Below the pieces are notes generated by a model, which searched no databases, was not told the DNA's origin, and saw nothing but the letters and a program-made list of their open reading frames with translations. The position numbers were made by a program, and so were the translations under genes. This document shows, piece by piece, positions 17,353-27,135 of a stretch of DNA of 64,000 nucleotides. Source of the DNA: Streptomyces sp. TBY4 (GTDB lineage Bacteria > Actinomycetota > Actinomycetes > Streptomycetales > Streptomycetaceae); the NCBI RefSeq assembly GCF_024213195.1, contig NZ_JANAVF010000003.1, forward strand, positions 85,420 to 149,419, given 5' to 3'. Position 1 is the stretch's first letter. Each line of letters starts with the position of its first letter.

Positions 17353-17931
17353 ATGGCCATCACCGACACGAGCGAGCAGACCGTCCCCGCCGACAACGGG
17401 GAGGTCAGCCTGCTCATCGCGCGGCAGGTTGATCCGGGCCACGAGGAGAATTTCGAGGCCTGGGCCCACGGGATCCTGGAGACGGCCGCGGCCTTCCCCG
17501 ACCACCTCGGGTACGGCCTGTTCCGCCCGGCCGTCGAGGGCGGGCCCTGGTTCCTGGTGCACCGCTTCCGCAACCAGGCGGCCTTCCAGCGGTGGCAGGA
17601 CTCCGCCGAGCGTGCCCAGTGGTTCTCCAACTGCCTCGGGCACCACCACACCGAGATAGCCCGGCGCGAACTGCACGGCATGGAGACCTGGTTCGCGAAG
17701 CCGGGTACGGCCCGGCCCGCGCCGCCGCGGTGGAAGATGGCGATCAGCTCGGGGCTGGCCATCTTCCCGATCTCGCTCGCGGGCAACGCGCTGCTCGGGC
17801 CGTACCTGGTGGACCTGCACTTCGTCCTGCGGACGGCCGCGTTCGCCGTCGTCTTCAGCACCCTGATGACCTACGTGGCCATGCCCGCGATCAGCAGGCT
17901 GCTGCGGCCCTGGCTGACGCGCGGCCAGTAG
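17353..17931 (+). CDS. ABM-domain protein with C-terminal membrane helices
   Basis: 192 residues from ATG 17353. Residues 15-115 form an ABM domain (VSLLIARQVDPGHEENFEAW, FLVHRFRNQAAFQRW). Two hydrophobic helices follow at about 130-150 and 158-180 (AISSGLAIFPISLAGNALLG; AAFAVVFSTLMTYVAMP), the layout of the ABM-plus-membrane family (COG3224). It begins 13 bp after the PAS protein and is probably co-transcribed. Function unknown; the membrane-tethered oxidoreductase idea is inferred from the fold only. Confidence 0.82.
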   Translation: MAITDTSEQTVPADNGEVSLLIARQVDPGHEENFEAWAHGILETAAAFPDHLGYGLFRPAVEGGPWFLVHRFRNQAAFQRWQDSAERAQWFSNCLGHHHTEIARRELHGMETWFAKPGTARPAPPRWKMAISSGLAIFPISLAGNALLGPYLVDLHFVLRTAAFAVVFSTLMTYVAMPAISRLLRPWLTRGQ

Positions 17932-17964
17932 CCCCGGTGGAGTCCCGGTCGAGTCCCGTGGGGC

Positions 17965-19614
<1,650 letters not shown>

Positions 19615-19737
19615 AGCGTCCTCCCGGTGAGCGCTGCGGCGCTGCGGCGGCTACGGATGCTGCGATTCTGCGCACGTACCGGTCGGCATGTCACTACCCA
19701 AGAGTAGAAACGCGGGCCGGGAGTGGGAACGCGGCGT

Positions 19738-19753
19738 TGTTTCACGTGAAACA
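19738..19753. promoter_or_regulatory. parS: parS site (ParB binding)
   Basis: Exact TGTTTCACGTGAAACA, with flanking bases extending the palindrome (GT...AC). Intergenic between the acyl-CoA synthetase and SigE-type genes. Confidence 0.93.
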
Positions 19754-19761
19754 ACGCCCGC

Positions 19762-19777
19762 TGTTTCACGTGAAACA
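19762..19777. promoter_or_regulatory. parS: parS site (ParB binding), second of a pair
   Basis: A second exact TGTTTCACGTGAAACA, centred 24 bp from the first. A tandem pair. Confidence 0.93.
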
Positions 19778-19797
19778 ACGCCGGGGCGGGGCCGGTC

Positions 19798-20331
19798 TCA
19801 GCGGACGGGCGTCAGTTCCGGGTCCTCGCGGAGCTTGACCAGCGCCCGGGAGACGGCGCTCTTGACCGTGCCCACGGAGACGCCGAGCAGCTCGGCGGTC
19901 TGTACCTCGCTCAGGTCCTCGTAGTAGCGCAGGACGACCATCGCCCGCTGCCGGTCGGGCAGCCGGGTCACCGCGCGCCACATCGCGTCGCGCAGCGCCT
20001 GTGCCTCGGCGGGGTCGGCGGCCGGCGGCTCGTCGGCCTCGGGGAGCTCGTCGCAGACGAACTCGTCGACCTTGCGCTTGCGCCACTGGCTGGTGCGGGT
20101 GTTGACCAGGGCCCGGCGGACGTACCCGTCCAGGGCGCGGTGGTCCTCGATGCGGTCCCACGCCACGTAGGTCTTGGCCAGCGCCGTCTGGAGGAGGTCC
20201 TCGGCGTCGCAGGGATTGGCGGTGAGCGAGCGCGCGGTGCGCATCAGGACCGTGCCGCGGGTCCGGACGTACGCCGAGAACGACGGGTACGGCGTCGGAT
20301 TCGAGGCGAGCGTGCACACAGGCGGGGTCAT
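19798..20331 (-). CDS. SigE-family RNA polymerase sigma factor (ECF type)
   Basis: 177 residues. Sigma-2 spans about 20-90 (FSAYVRTRGTVLMRTARSLT, CDAEDLLQTALAKTYVAWDRI). Sigma-4 spans about 115-170 (LPDRQRAMVVLRYYEDLSEV, then the HTH TAELLGVSVGTVKSAVSRAL). This is the SigE/SCO-type ECF family common in actinomycetes. No anti-sigma gene is adjacent. Its promoter region shares 166 bp with the end of the lipid-transfer operon. Confidence 0.92.
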   Translation of the reverse strand: MTPPVCTLASNPTPYPSFSAYVRTRGTVLMRTARSLTANPCDAEDLLQTALAKTYVAWDRIEDHRALDGYVRRALVNTRTSQWRKRKVDEFVCDELPEADEPPAADPAEAQALRDAMWRAVTRLPDRQRAMVVLRYYEDLSEVQTAELLGVSVGTVKSAVSRALVKLREDPELTPVR

Positions 20332-20418
20332 GGCTCCACGCTAGGAGCGGCGCGGCCCCACCGGATCGGCCGCAAGTGCCGAAGCGGGGTCCCCCTCAGG
20401 TTGTAGGGGTGGGGCCCG

Positions 20419-20439
20419 CTCCACCTCCTGAAGGTGGAG
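20419..20439 (-). terminator. Candidate terminator of the five-gene acyl-CoA/lipid-transfer operon
   Basis: CTCCACCT/AGGTGGAG stem of 8 bp with a 5-nt loop, 59 bp beyond the stop of the last operon gene. It lacks a U tract. It also lies in the upstream region of the sigma gene, so a regulatory role is possible. Confidence 0.45.
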
Positions 20440-20497
20440 GAGGAGCGGCTTCCGCCCGCAGGGGATCGACGGATGGAGACGGACGGAGACGGTCGGA

Positions 20498-21664
20498 TCA
20501 GCCGTCCGCGCCCAGGATCAGGCCGGAGGTCGGGACCCCGGTACCGGCGGTGACCAGGGCGTGGGCGGCGCCGGAGACCTGGTTGACGGAGGTGCCGCGC
20601 AGCTGGCGCACCGCCTCGGCAATGCCGTTCATGCCGTGCAGGTACGCCTCCCCGAGCTGGCCCCCGTGGGTGTTGAGCGGCAGCGCGTCGGCGGCCACGA
20701 AATCGGCCGCCTCTCCCGGTGCGCAGAAGCCGAACTCCTCCAGCTGCATCAGCACGAACGGCGTGAAGTGGTCGTAGAGGATGCCGACGTCGATGTCCGA
20801 GGGCCGCAGTCCGCTGGTCCGCCACAGCTGGCGGGCGACCACGTCCATCTCCGGGAGCCCGGTGAGGCCGTCCCGGTAGAAGGAGGACATGGCCTCCTGG
20901 CGGCGGCCCGCACCCTGGGCCGCCGCAGTGATCACGGCGGGCTTCTGCCGCAGGTCACGGGCCCGTTCGGCGGTGGTGACCACGATGGCCTGACCGCCGT
21001 CCGTCTCCTGGCAGCAGTCGAGCAGCCGCAGCGGCTCCACGATCCAGCGCGAGGCCGCGTGGTCGGCGAGGGTGATGGGCTTGCCGTAGAAGTAGGCGGC
21101 CGGGTTGTTCGCGGCGTGCCGGCGGTCGGTGACCGCGACGTGGCCGAAGGCCTCCGGGGTCAGGTTGTAGGCGTGCAGATAGCGCTGCGCCGTCATGGCC
21201 ACCCAGGAGGCCGGGGTGAGCAGCCCCCAGGGCAGCGACCAGCCGAGGGCCGCGCCCTCCGCCGAGGGTTCGCGCTGCTGGACGCCGGACCCGAAGCGGC
21301 GGCCGGAGCGTTCGTTGAAGGCGCGGTAGCAGACCACCACCTCCGCGACCCCGGTGGCGACGGCGAGGGCCGCCTGCTGGACGGTGGCGCAGGCTGCGCC
21401 GCCGCCGTAGTGGATGCGGGAGAAGAAGGAGAGGTCCCCGATGCCGGCCGCCTGGGCGACGGTGATCTCGGGGCTCGTGTCCATGGTGAAGGTGACCATG
21501 CCGTCCACGTCGGCGGGGGTGAGCCCGGCGTCGTCGAGGGCCGCGTGCACGGCTTCGACGGCCAGCTTGAGCTCACTGCGGCCGGAGTCCTTGGAGAACT
21601 CGGTCGCGCCGATGCCGGCGATGGCGGCGCGGCCGCCGAGCTGGTCGGGGGTGCGGACGCTCAT
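20498..21664 (-). CDS. Thiolase-like lipid-transfer protein (Ltp2/SCP-x type aldolase)
   Basis: 388 residues, the size of mycobacterial Ltp2. The thiolase fold is clear (AAIAGIGATEFSKDSGRS at the start, GGGAACATVQQAALAV, NTHGGQLGEAYLHGMNGI near the C-terminus). Ltp2-type proteins cleave the C17 side chain of steroid-CoA by retro-aldol reaction, together with a DUF35 partner. Here that partner is encoded in the same operon. The ATGA overlap with the MaoC gene shows coupling. Whether the substrate is a steroid is inferred from gene content. Confidence 0.82.
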   Translation of the reverse strand: MSVRTPDQLGGRAAIAGIGATEFSKDSGRSELKLAVEAVHAALDDAGLTPADVDGMVTFTMDTSPEITVAQAAGIGDLSFFSRIHYGGGAACATVQQAALAVATGVAEVVVCYRAFNERSGRRFGSGVQQREPSAEGAALGWSLPWGLLTPASWVAMTAQRYLHAYNLTPEAFGHVAVTDRRHAANNPAAYFYGKPITLADHAASRWIVEPLRLLDCCQETDGGQAIVVTTAERARDLRQKPAVITAAAQGAGRRQEAMSSFYRDGLTGLPEMDVVARQLWRTSGLRPSDIDVGILYDHFTPFVLMQLEEFGFCAPGEAADFVAADALPLNTHGGQLGEAYLHGMNGIAEAVRQLRGTSVNQVSGAAHALVTAGTGVPTSGLILGADG

Positions 21665-22059
21665 GCCGTGCCCTCCGGGGTGGCGAGGGTGACGGTGACG
21701 GTGCCCGTGACGTGGTGGCCGATGCCGTTGGCGCCGACCACGCGGATCTCGGCGGTGTTCCCGTCGAGGGCCGTGACCGTGCCCGTCAGCGTCATGGTGT
21801 CGCCGGGGTAGTTCGGGGCACCGAGGCGGATGGCGACCTTGCGCAGGACCGTGCGCGGGCCGAGGTGGTCGGTGATGTACCGGCCGACCAGGCCGTTGGT
21901 GGTCAGGATGTTCATGAAGATGTCCGGGGAGCCCTTCGCCCGCGCGAGCTCCGCGTCGTGGTGCACGTCCTGGTAGTCCCGGGAGGCGATCGCGCCCGCG
22001 ACGATCAGGGTGCGGCTGACCGGTATCTCCAGCGGCGGCAGTGTGTCGCCGATGTTCAT
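21661..22059 (-). CDS. MaoC-like hydratase (ChsH1 type)
   Basis: 132 residues in a single hot-dog domain. The catalytic Asp-x4-His dyad of hydratase-2 enzymes is visible as Asp28 and His33 in RDYQDVHHD. A subunit this short matches ChsH1 (about 130 residues), which works as a heterotetramer with a ChsH2-type protein. The gene overlaps both neighbours by 4 bp (ATGA). Likely reaction: hydration of an enoyl-CoA with a short branched side chain. Confidence 0.82.
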   Translation of the reverse strand: MNIGDTLPPLEIPVSRTLIVAGAIASRDYQDVHHDAELARAKGSPDIFMNILTTNGLVGRYITDHLGPRTVLRKVAIRLGAPNYPGDTMTLTGTVTALDGNTAEIRVVGANGIGHHVTGTVTVTLATPEGTA

Positions 22060-23123
22060 GCCTCGTCCCCCTCGGGCGTGACTGACGTGTCGTGCGTCGT
22101 GTCTTCGGACAGGACCGCGCCCAGCTCGGCCAGCAGTTCGCTGCCGCAGCCCAGGTAGGCGTCGAGCTGGCGTCCCCACAGGAAGTGCCGGTGGACGGGG
22201 TGGTCGAGGTCGGCGCCCATGCCGCCGTGCAGGTGCTGGCCCGCGTGGACCACCCGTTTGCCCGCCTCCGAGGCCCACCAGGCCGCCGTCAGCGCGTGCT
22301 CCGCCGCCGGGAACCCCTCGTCGACGCGCCAGGCCGCCTCGTACGCGGTGACCCGTATCGCCTCGGTGTCCATGTAGGCGTCGGCCGCGCGCAGCATGAC
22401 CCCCTGGTTGGTGGAGAGCGGCCGGCCGAACTGCTCGCGGGTGGAGGTGTACTCCACGGCGCGGGCCAGCGAGCCCGCGCAGACACCCGCCTGGAGGCCT
22501 GCGAAGGCGGTCCGGGCGACGGCCAGTACGTCCGCGTAGGCGCCCTCTCCCCCGACCCGTTCGGCCTCGGCGCCGGTCAGCGTCAGGCGGCCGGCCGACC
22601 AGGGTGCGGTGGTCTCCACCGGCTCCGTACGCACCCCGGGCGCGTCCGTCCGTACGAGCCACAGGGCTCCCGCCCCGTCGGGGACCAGGACGTGCGTGGC
22701 CTCGCGCAGCCAGGGCACGGCGGGGGCGCCACCGGTCAGCCTGCCGTCCGGCGAAGCGGTGATCCGGCCGCGGTCCGGGAAGGCTCCGGTGGCGACCGCT
22801 TCGCCGGAGCCCAGCGCGGGGACCAGCCGGGCCCGCTGCTCGTCGGTACCGTGCCGGGTCAGGGCGAGGATCCCGTACACGCAGGTGGCGGCGTACGGGA
22901 CCTGCGCGGTCGTGCGGCCCTGCTCCTCCAGCAGGAGCACCAGTCCGAGCAGGCCGACGTCCTCGACGGCGGCGGTCAGCCCGGCGGCGGTGAGGGCCTT
23001 CCACAGTTCGGCGTCGCTGCCGGTGCCGGCGGCGCCCAGGCGGTCGTGGGTGGCGAGGTCGCCGAAGATCTGGGCGGCGAGTCCGGCCGCGGCGGCCTGT
23101 TCCTCGGTGGGGTGGAAGTCCAT
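22056..23123 (-). CDS. Acyl-CoA dehydrogenase, short (FadE28/ChsE1-like subunit)
   Basis: 355 residues. It starts MDFHPTEEQ and carries a C-terminal ACAD helix bundle (EYTSTREQFGRPLSTNQGVM, then GMGADLDHPVHRHF). The middle domain is short and lacks several FAD-contact segments of a classical ACAD. This is typical of the partner subunit in alpha2beta2 steroid dehydrogenases such as ChsE1-ChsE2. It lies between the two MaoC genes with overlaps on each side. Confidence 0.82.
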   Translation of the reverse strand: MDFHPTEEQAAAAGLAAQIFGDLATHDRLGAAGTGSDAELWKALTAAGLTAAVEDVGLLGLVLLLEEQGRTTAQVPYAATCVYGILALTRHGTDEQRARLVPALGSGEAVATGAFPDRGRITASPDGRLTGGAPAVPWLREATHVLVPDGAGALWLVRTDAPGVRTEPVETTAPWSAGRLTLTGAEAERVGGEGAYADVLAVARTAFAGLQAGVCAGSLARAVEYTSTREQFGRPLSTNQGVMLRAADAYMDTEAIRVTAYEAAWRVDEGFPAAEHALTAAWWASEAGKRVVHAGQHLHGGMGADLDHPVHRHFLWGRQLDAYLGCGSELLAELGAVLSEDTTHDTSVTPEGDEA

Positions 23124-24088
23124 CAGCCTTCGCTCCCCCGGAAGACGGGCAGTTCCAGTTCCTCGTCCACGCGCAGGAACTCCAGCTGCACGGGGAGCCC
23201 GATGCGGACCTTGTCGTACGGGACGCCGGTGATGTTGCTGACCATGCGGACCCCTTCGGCGAGTTCGACGAGAGCCACCGCGTACGGCGGGTCGAAGGCG
23301 GGGAAGGGCGGGTGGTGCATGACCACGTAGCTGAAGACGGTGCCGGCGCCGGACGCCTCGACCGTGTCCCAGTCCGGGCTTCCGCAGGTGTTGCAGCCCG
23401 GGAGCCAGGGGAAGCGGAGGGTCGCGCAGGCGGTGCAGCGCTGGATCAGGAGCCTGTGCTCGCGGACGCCGTCCCAGAAGCCCTGGTTGTCGCGGTTGAT
23501 CACGGGGCGGGGGCGCCGGGCGGGCTTGGTGCTGGCGGGCTTCGCCTGCTCGGTGGGCTTCTTCGCCGCCGGGGCGTACTTGAGGATCCGGAAGCGGTGG
23601 GTCCCGGCGAGTTCGCCGTTCGCGCGGACGTCCATGCGGGTGGTCACGAAGTGGCCGGTGCCCAGCTTGGTCGTCTTGCGCGGCGAGACCGACTCGATGA
23701 CGGCGTCGAAGGTGATCGCGTCCCCGGGGCGCAGCGGCCGCAGGTACTCCTGCTCGCAGTCGGTGGCGACCACGGAGGTGCAGCCCGCGCCGTCGAGCAG
23801 CGCGAGGAGCTCGTCGTAGGCCGAGGAGCGGTCGCCGTGTCCGGAGAGCCCGCCCATCGTCCATGCCTGGAGCATGGTGGGCGGGGCGATGGCCTCCGGT
23901 CCGGTGTAGGCGGGGTTGGTGTCGCCCATCGCCTCGCACCAGTGGCGGATCATCGGCTCGTTGACCGCGTCCTTGCCCTGGCCGGCGGTGGCGGCGGGCT
24001 GCCCTTCGAAGGAGGCGAGCAGCGTGTGGAAGCGGGCCGCTTCCGCCTCCGCTTCTTCCGTTGCTTCGGTGGCGGGGCTGGCCGTCAT
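23123..24088 (-). CDS. MaoC N-terminal / DUF35 OB-fold fusion (ChsH2-like)
   Basis: 321 residues. The N-terminal hot-dog domain (about 1-180) includes FEGQPAATAGQGKDAVNEPM and EYLRPLRPGDAITF. A Lys/Pro linker follows, then a zinc ribbon (CTACATLRFPWLPGCNTCGS) and an OB-fold DUF35 domain to the end. This is exactly the ChsH2 architecture, in which DUF35 serves the Ltp2 aldolase and the hot-dog half pairs with ChsH1. ATG 24088 overlaps the upstream gene by 4 bp. Confidence 0.88.
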   Translation of the reverse strand: MTASPATEATEEAEAEAARFHTLLASFEGQPAATAGQGKDAVNEPMIRHWCEAMGDTNPAYTGPEAIAPPTMLQAWTMGGLSGHGDRSSAYDELLALLDGAGCTSVVATDCEQEYLRPLRPGDAITFDAVIESVSPRKTTKLGTGHFVTTRMDVRANGELAGTHRFRILKYAPAAKKPTEQAKPASTKPARRPRPVINRDNQGFWDGVREHRLLIQRCTACATLRFPWLPGCNTCGSPDWDTVEASGAGTVFSYVVMHHPPFPAFDPPYAVALVELAEGVRMVSNITGVPYDKVRIGLPVQLEFLRVDEELELPVFRGSEG

Positions 24089-25257
24089 CGCTTCCTTCCC
24101 TTCATGCCGAGCCGCATCATGGCGACGATCTCCCGTTGGACCTCGCTGACGCCGCCCCCGAAGGTGTTGATCTGGGCGGCCCTGTTCATCCGCTCCAGCT
24201 CGCCGCCCGCGAAGAGCGCGGGGCCGGATCGCTGGGTCCCGGATCCCCGGATGAGCGCCTCCTCCCCCACCACCTCCTGGCAGATCCGGTACACCTCGAC
24301 GGTGGACTCGGTGCCCAGGAACTTCACGCCGCTCGCGTCGCCCGGGGCCAGGGTGCCGGCGCCGACGTCCTGGACCAGGCGCCAGTTGAGGAGGCGTACG
24401 GCGGCGAGCCGCGCGTGGGCCTCGGCGAGCCGCGACTGCACCCAGGGGCGGTCGGCGGGACGCTCGCCGGTGACCGGGTCGGGGGTGCGGGCGTGGTCGA
24501 GCGCTCCCCGGTAGAAGTCCTCCGCCTGCATGCCGATGGCGGCGAGGGCGACGCGTTCGTGGTTGAGCTGGTTGGTGATCAGGCCCCAGCCGCCGTGCTC
24601 GGGGCCGACGAGGTTCCCGGCGGGCACGCGGATGGAGTCGTAGTACGTGGCGGTCGTGGTCAGCCCGCCCACGGTGTCGATCGGGGTCCAGCCGAAGCCG
24701 GGGGCGTCGGTGGGCACCAGGATGATCGAAATGCCCTTGTGCTTGGGGGCTTCCGGGTCGGTGCGGCAGGCGAGCCAGATCCAGTCGGCGTTCTGCGCGT
24801 TGGAGGTGAAGATCTTCTGGCCGTCGATCAGCCAGCCCTCGTCGTCCCGGACCGCCCTGGTGCGCAGCGAGGCGAGGTCGGTGCCCGCCTCGGGCTCGGA
24901 GTAGCCGATGGCGAAGACCAGCTCGCCCTTGAGGATCCGGGGCAGGAAGTAGTCCTTCTGCTCCTGCGTCCCGTACTTCATCAGGGTCGGGCCGACGGTG
25001 TTGAGGGTGACCATCGAGACGGGGGCACCGGCCCGGTAGGCCTCGTCGAAGAACACGAACTGCTCGTCCGGGCCGCGGCCCTGGCCTCCGTACTCGACGG
25101 GCCAGCCGAGGCCGAGGAGTCCGTCGGCGCCTATCCGGCGCAGTAGTGCGCGCTGCTTGGCGGGGTCCTCGGGCACCCCGTCCGGCAGCAGGTTTCCGAA
25201 GTACTCCCGCAGCTCGGAGCGGAGCCGCAACTGGCCTTCGGTCGGGGCGAGGTGCAC
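24085..25257 (-). CDS. Acyl-CoA dehydrogenase (FadE29/ChsE2-like catalytic subunit)
   Basis: 390 residues from GTG 25257 with GGGAGG upstream. Full ACAD signatures are present: GLGWPVEYGGQG, AIGYSEPEAGTDLASL, WLIDGQKIFTS and the C-terminal QINTFGGGVSEVQREIVA. It is first gene of the operon. With the shorter ACAD two genes downstream it can form the two-subunit dehydrogenase known from mycobacterial side-chain degradation (an inferred pairing). Confidence 0.9.
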   Translation of the reverse strand: MHLAPTEGQLRLRSELREYFGNLLPDGVPEDPAKQRALLRRIGADGLLGLGWPVEYGGQGRGPDEQFVFFDEAYRAGAPVSMVTLNTVGPTLMKYGTQEQKDYFLPRILKGELVFAIGYSEPEAGTDLASLRTRAVRDDEGWLIDGQKIFTSNAQNADWIWLACRTDPEAPKHKGISIILVPTDAPGFGWTPIDTVGGLTTTATYYDSIRVPAGNLVGPEHGGWGLITNQLNHERVALAAIGMQAEDFYRGALDHARTPDPVTGERPADRPWVQSRLAEAHARLAAVRLLNWRLVQDVGAGTLAPGDASGVKFLGTESTVEVYRICQEVVGEEALIRGSGTQRSGPALFAGGELERMNRAAQINTFGGGVSEVQREIVAMMRLGMKGRKR

Positions 25258-25362
25258 GGCGCTGGCCTCCCGGCATCACATCATCAAGTGGACCTGACTG
25301 TCCGTCAGATTCCAGGTGGATGTCAAGGCCGTGGCGCTGTGACGGAGTACGGAGGAACGCCC

Positions 25363-25414
25363 GAGGGCGCCCGCACTACCGGACCCCAGCCGGTCCGGTC
25401 GCGCAGGCGCCCTC
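25363..25414 (-). terminator. Large hairpin, terminator of the small secreted-protein gene
   Basis: Outer arms GAGGGCGCC/GGCGCCCTC (9 bp) enclose an inner ACCGGACC-type hairpin. It lies 26 bp beyond the stop of the 25441-25752 gene and upstream of the acyl-CoA dehydrogenase operon, so it isolates the two. Confidence 0.75.
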
Positions 25415-25440
25415 AGCAGTCGGTGCGGCTCAGGCCGCGG

Positions 25441-25752
25441 CTACCACCAGGGGTAGAAGTTCACCGAGACGTTGGAGTTGTTCTGCTCGATCGCGGTGAA
25501 GGCCGAGCCGTTGACCTGCGCGGTGTTGTTCTGGTTGGACGCGCCGGACCCGGTGGCCACCTGCTGCGAGGTGGAGGAGTTGCCGTGGTTGTTGCCACCC
25601 ACGCCGCTGCCGATGATGCTGGCGACGCTCGCATTCGATCCGTCGTTCGCGAAGGAGCCGTTGTCGGCCGAGGCCACCCCGCCGAAGAGGGCGACGGCGA
25701 GGGGAAGAGCGGCGACGGCGGCGATGACGCGGGCGGTACGGATGCTTGCCAT
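25441..25752 (-). CDS. Small secreted Asn/Ser/Gly-rich protein
   Basis: 103 residues from ATG 25752. A signal peptide is clear (RTARVIAAVAALPLAVALFG, cleavage near ASA-DNG). The mature part of about 73 residues is almost free of charge and rich in Asn, Ser, Gly and Gln (ASNQNNTAQVNGSAF), ending in NFYPWW. Composition resembles self-assembling surface proteins of Streptomyces such as rodlins and chaplins, but no family motif could be confirmed. It is monocistronic, with its own terminator. Confidence 0.8.
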   Translation of the reverse strand: MASIRTARVIAAVAALPLAVALFGGVASADNGSFANDGSNASVASIIGSGVGGNNHGNSSTSQQVATGSGASNQNNTAQVNGSAFTAIEQNNSNVSVNFYPWW

Positions 25753-26426
25753 GTCTGAATCCTCCAGAAAACCGAAGTGGGGTTTACTCCAAGGCAGTTG
25801 GCCGACCGCCTCGGTCGTTCCGTGTGGTGACGACGTCGCGAGACCAGAGTTGCCCACCGAATCCCCGGCGAACCACCCCGGAGTCCTCGATTCCCCCGCA
25901 AGCATGACCAACATCGGATAAACCCCATTCGCGCCCCCTGCACCCCAGGTCAGCGCCGCGCAACCCGCTGAAACTCCTGCCGGACAAGGGGCGAACCGTT
26001 CCGCCAAACCGGCCTGTTCCGGGCATGCCGAAAGGGCCGCGCCGTCCGGGAACCCCACCGTCTCCCGGGCCTGCGGCCCTGCACTGCCAAGCTTCGCGCC
26101 CCCTGCGCGCCCCCGGCGCTCGCCGGGGTGTTCCCACTGTGCCCCGCTCCGGGGCACCTTCATGGCGCGATCCGCGGTCGCGGCCTACCCACACCGACCG
26201 ACCGGGCTCGAGCGCCCTGCTGTGCTGTGTCGTACTGGCTGTGCTTTGCCGTGCTACCTGCGCCGTGGCGTACTGGCCGCGCTGCGTCGCACTGCCTGCG
26301 CTGACTCGCCGCGTGGGGCTGCGTGGCGCTGCGTCGTCCTGCTCTCGCGTTCTACTGCCTTCTGCACTGCTCCTGCGTCCTGCGGGCCCCGCGTCTGTGC
26401 GGTACGGCCGCTCCGTGCCGCGCGCG
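25753..26426. other. 674-bp gap without a convincing gene
   Basis: It holds the upstream region of the small secreted-protein gene and, at about 26210-26420, a low-complexity stretch of degenerate CTGCG/GTACTGGC-type repeats. Open frames in it have arginine/alanine-rich, non-conserved translations and no ribosome site. I see nothing else. Confidence 0.5.
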
Positions 26427-26840
26427 CTACGCGGCGAGCGCCATCTCCCGGCGAGCGGCTCCGACACGGACCGCCGCAGCGATCGTGGCGCTACGGACAC
26501 TGTCGTCCACTCCGGACTCGAACCCGGTTCCGGAGCCGGCGGCCAGGGCGGTGGTGGAGCGGCGGACGGACGGGGTCTTGCCGTGGGCCTCGGCGCGGAT
26601 GCGCTGCTTGATGGTGGGCGGGAGCGAACCCCCGTGCATCATCGCCCTCCAGGTCCGCCGGGCCATGAGGGCCGGCCGGCTCGCCGCGACGGCCGCGGGG
26701 GCGGCGGCGGGGGAGGAGGTGAGGGGAGCGGCGGCGGCCTGGGCGGCCTTGGCGCCGCCGAAGCCGAGGGAGGTGAGGAGGGCCACGAGAGCCGCGAGGA
26801 CGGTGGTCCAGATCGACGTGATGGTGCTGCGGTGAGCCAT
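26427..26840 (-). CDS. Small protein with N-terminal membrane segment (DUF6344-like)
   Basis: 137 residues from ATG 26840 with GAGGG upstream. There is an N-terminal hydrophobic helix (TTVLAALVALLTSLGF), then an Ala/Pro-rich linker, and a conserved-looking core GGSLPPTIKQRIRAEAHGKT. That core resembles Streptomyces proteins annotated DUF6344; this is from memory and unchecked. Function unknown. Confidence 0.7.
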   Translation of the reverse strand: MAHRSTITSIWTTVLAALVALLTSLGFGGAKAAQAAAAPLTSSPAAAPAAVAASRPALMARRTWRAMMHGGSLPPTIKQRIRAEAHGKTPSVRRSTTALAAGSGTGFESGVDDSVRSATIAAAVRVGAARREMALAA

Positions 26841-27135
26841 GACGGGTCCCTCGTTTCGCGATGTTCCGACGGGCGGATCTGAATACATTCGTCATGATGC
26901 GGGCGCAACCGGAACGCCTCCACGCCCCGCGCCGATCTTCCGACAAACACCACTCAAAGGGGCTAATCGCATAATTTGCGACCCTTGGAGCCGTGTGCCC
27001 CGCCAGGCCGGAATTCCGTCAGAAGATCGCCATCTCCCCACCTCTGGACGGATGTTGACATCCGATCAGCCCTCCCAGCATGCTCCACCGACGGCGCGAC
27101 GGATCTTCTCCTCATGGTCGGGGGACCAGGTTTCC

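Noticed and set aside
25753..26426. Possible gene in the low-complexity CTGCG-rich gap
   Set aside because: Frames are Arg/Ala/Cys-rich with no start signal. The composition looks like degenerate repeats rather than coding.
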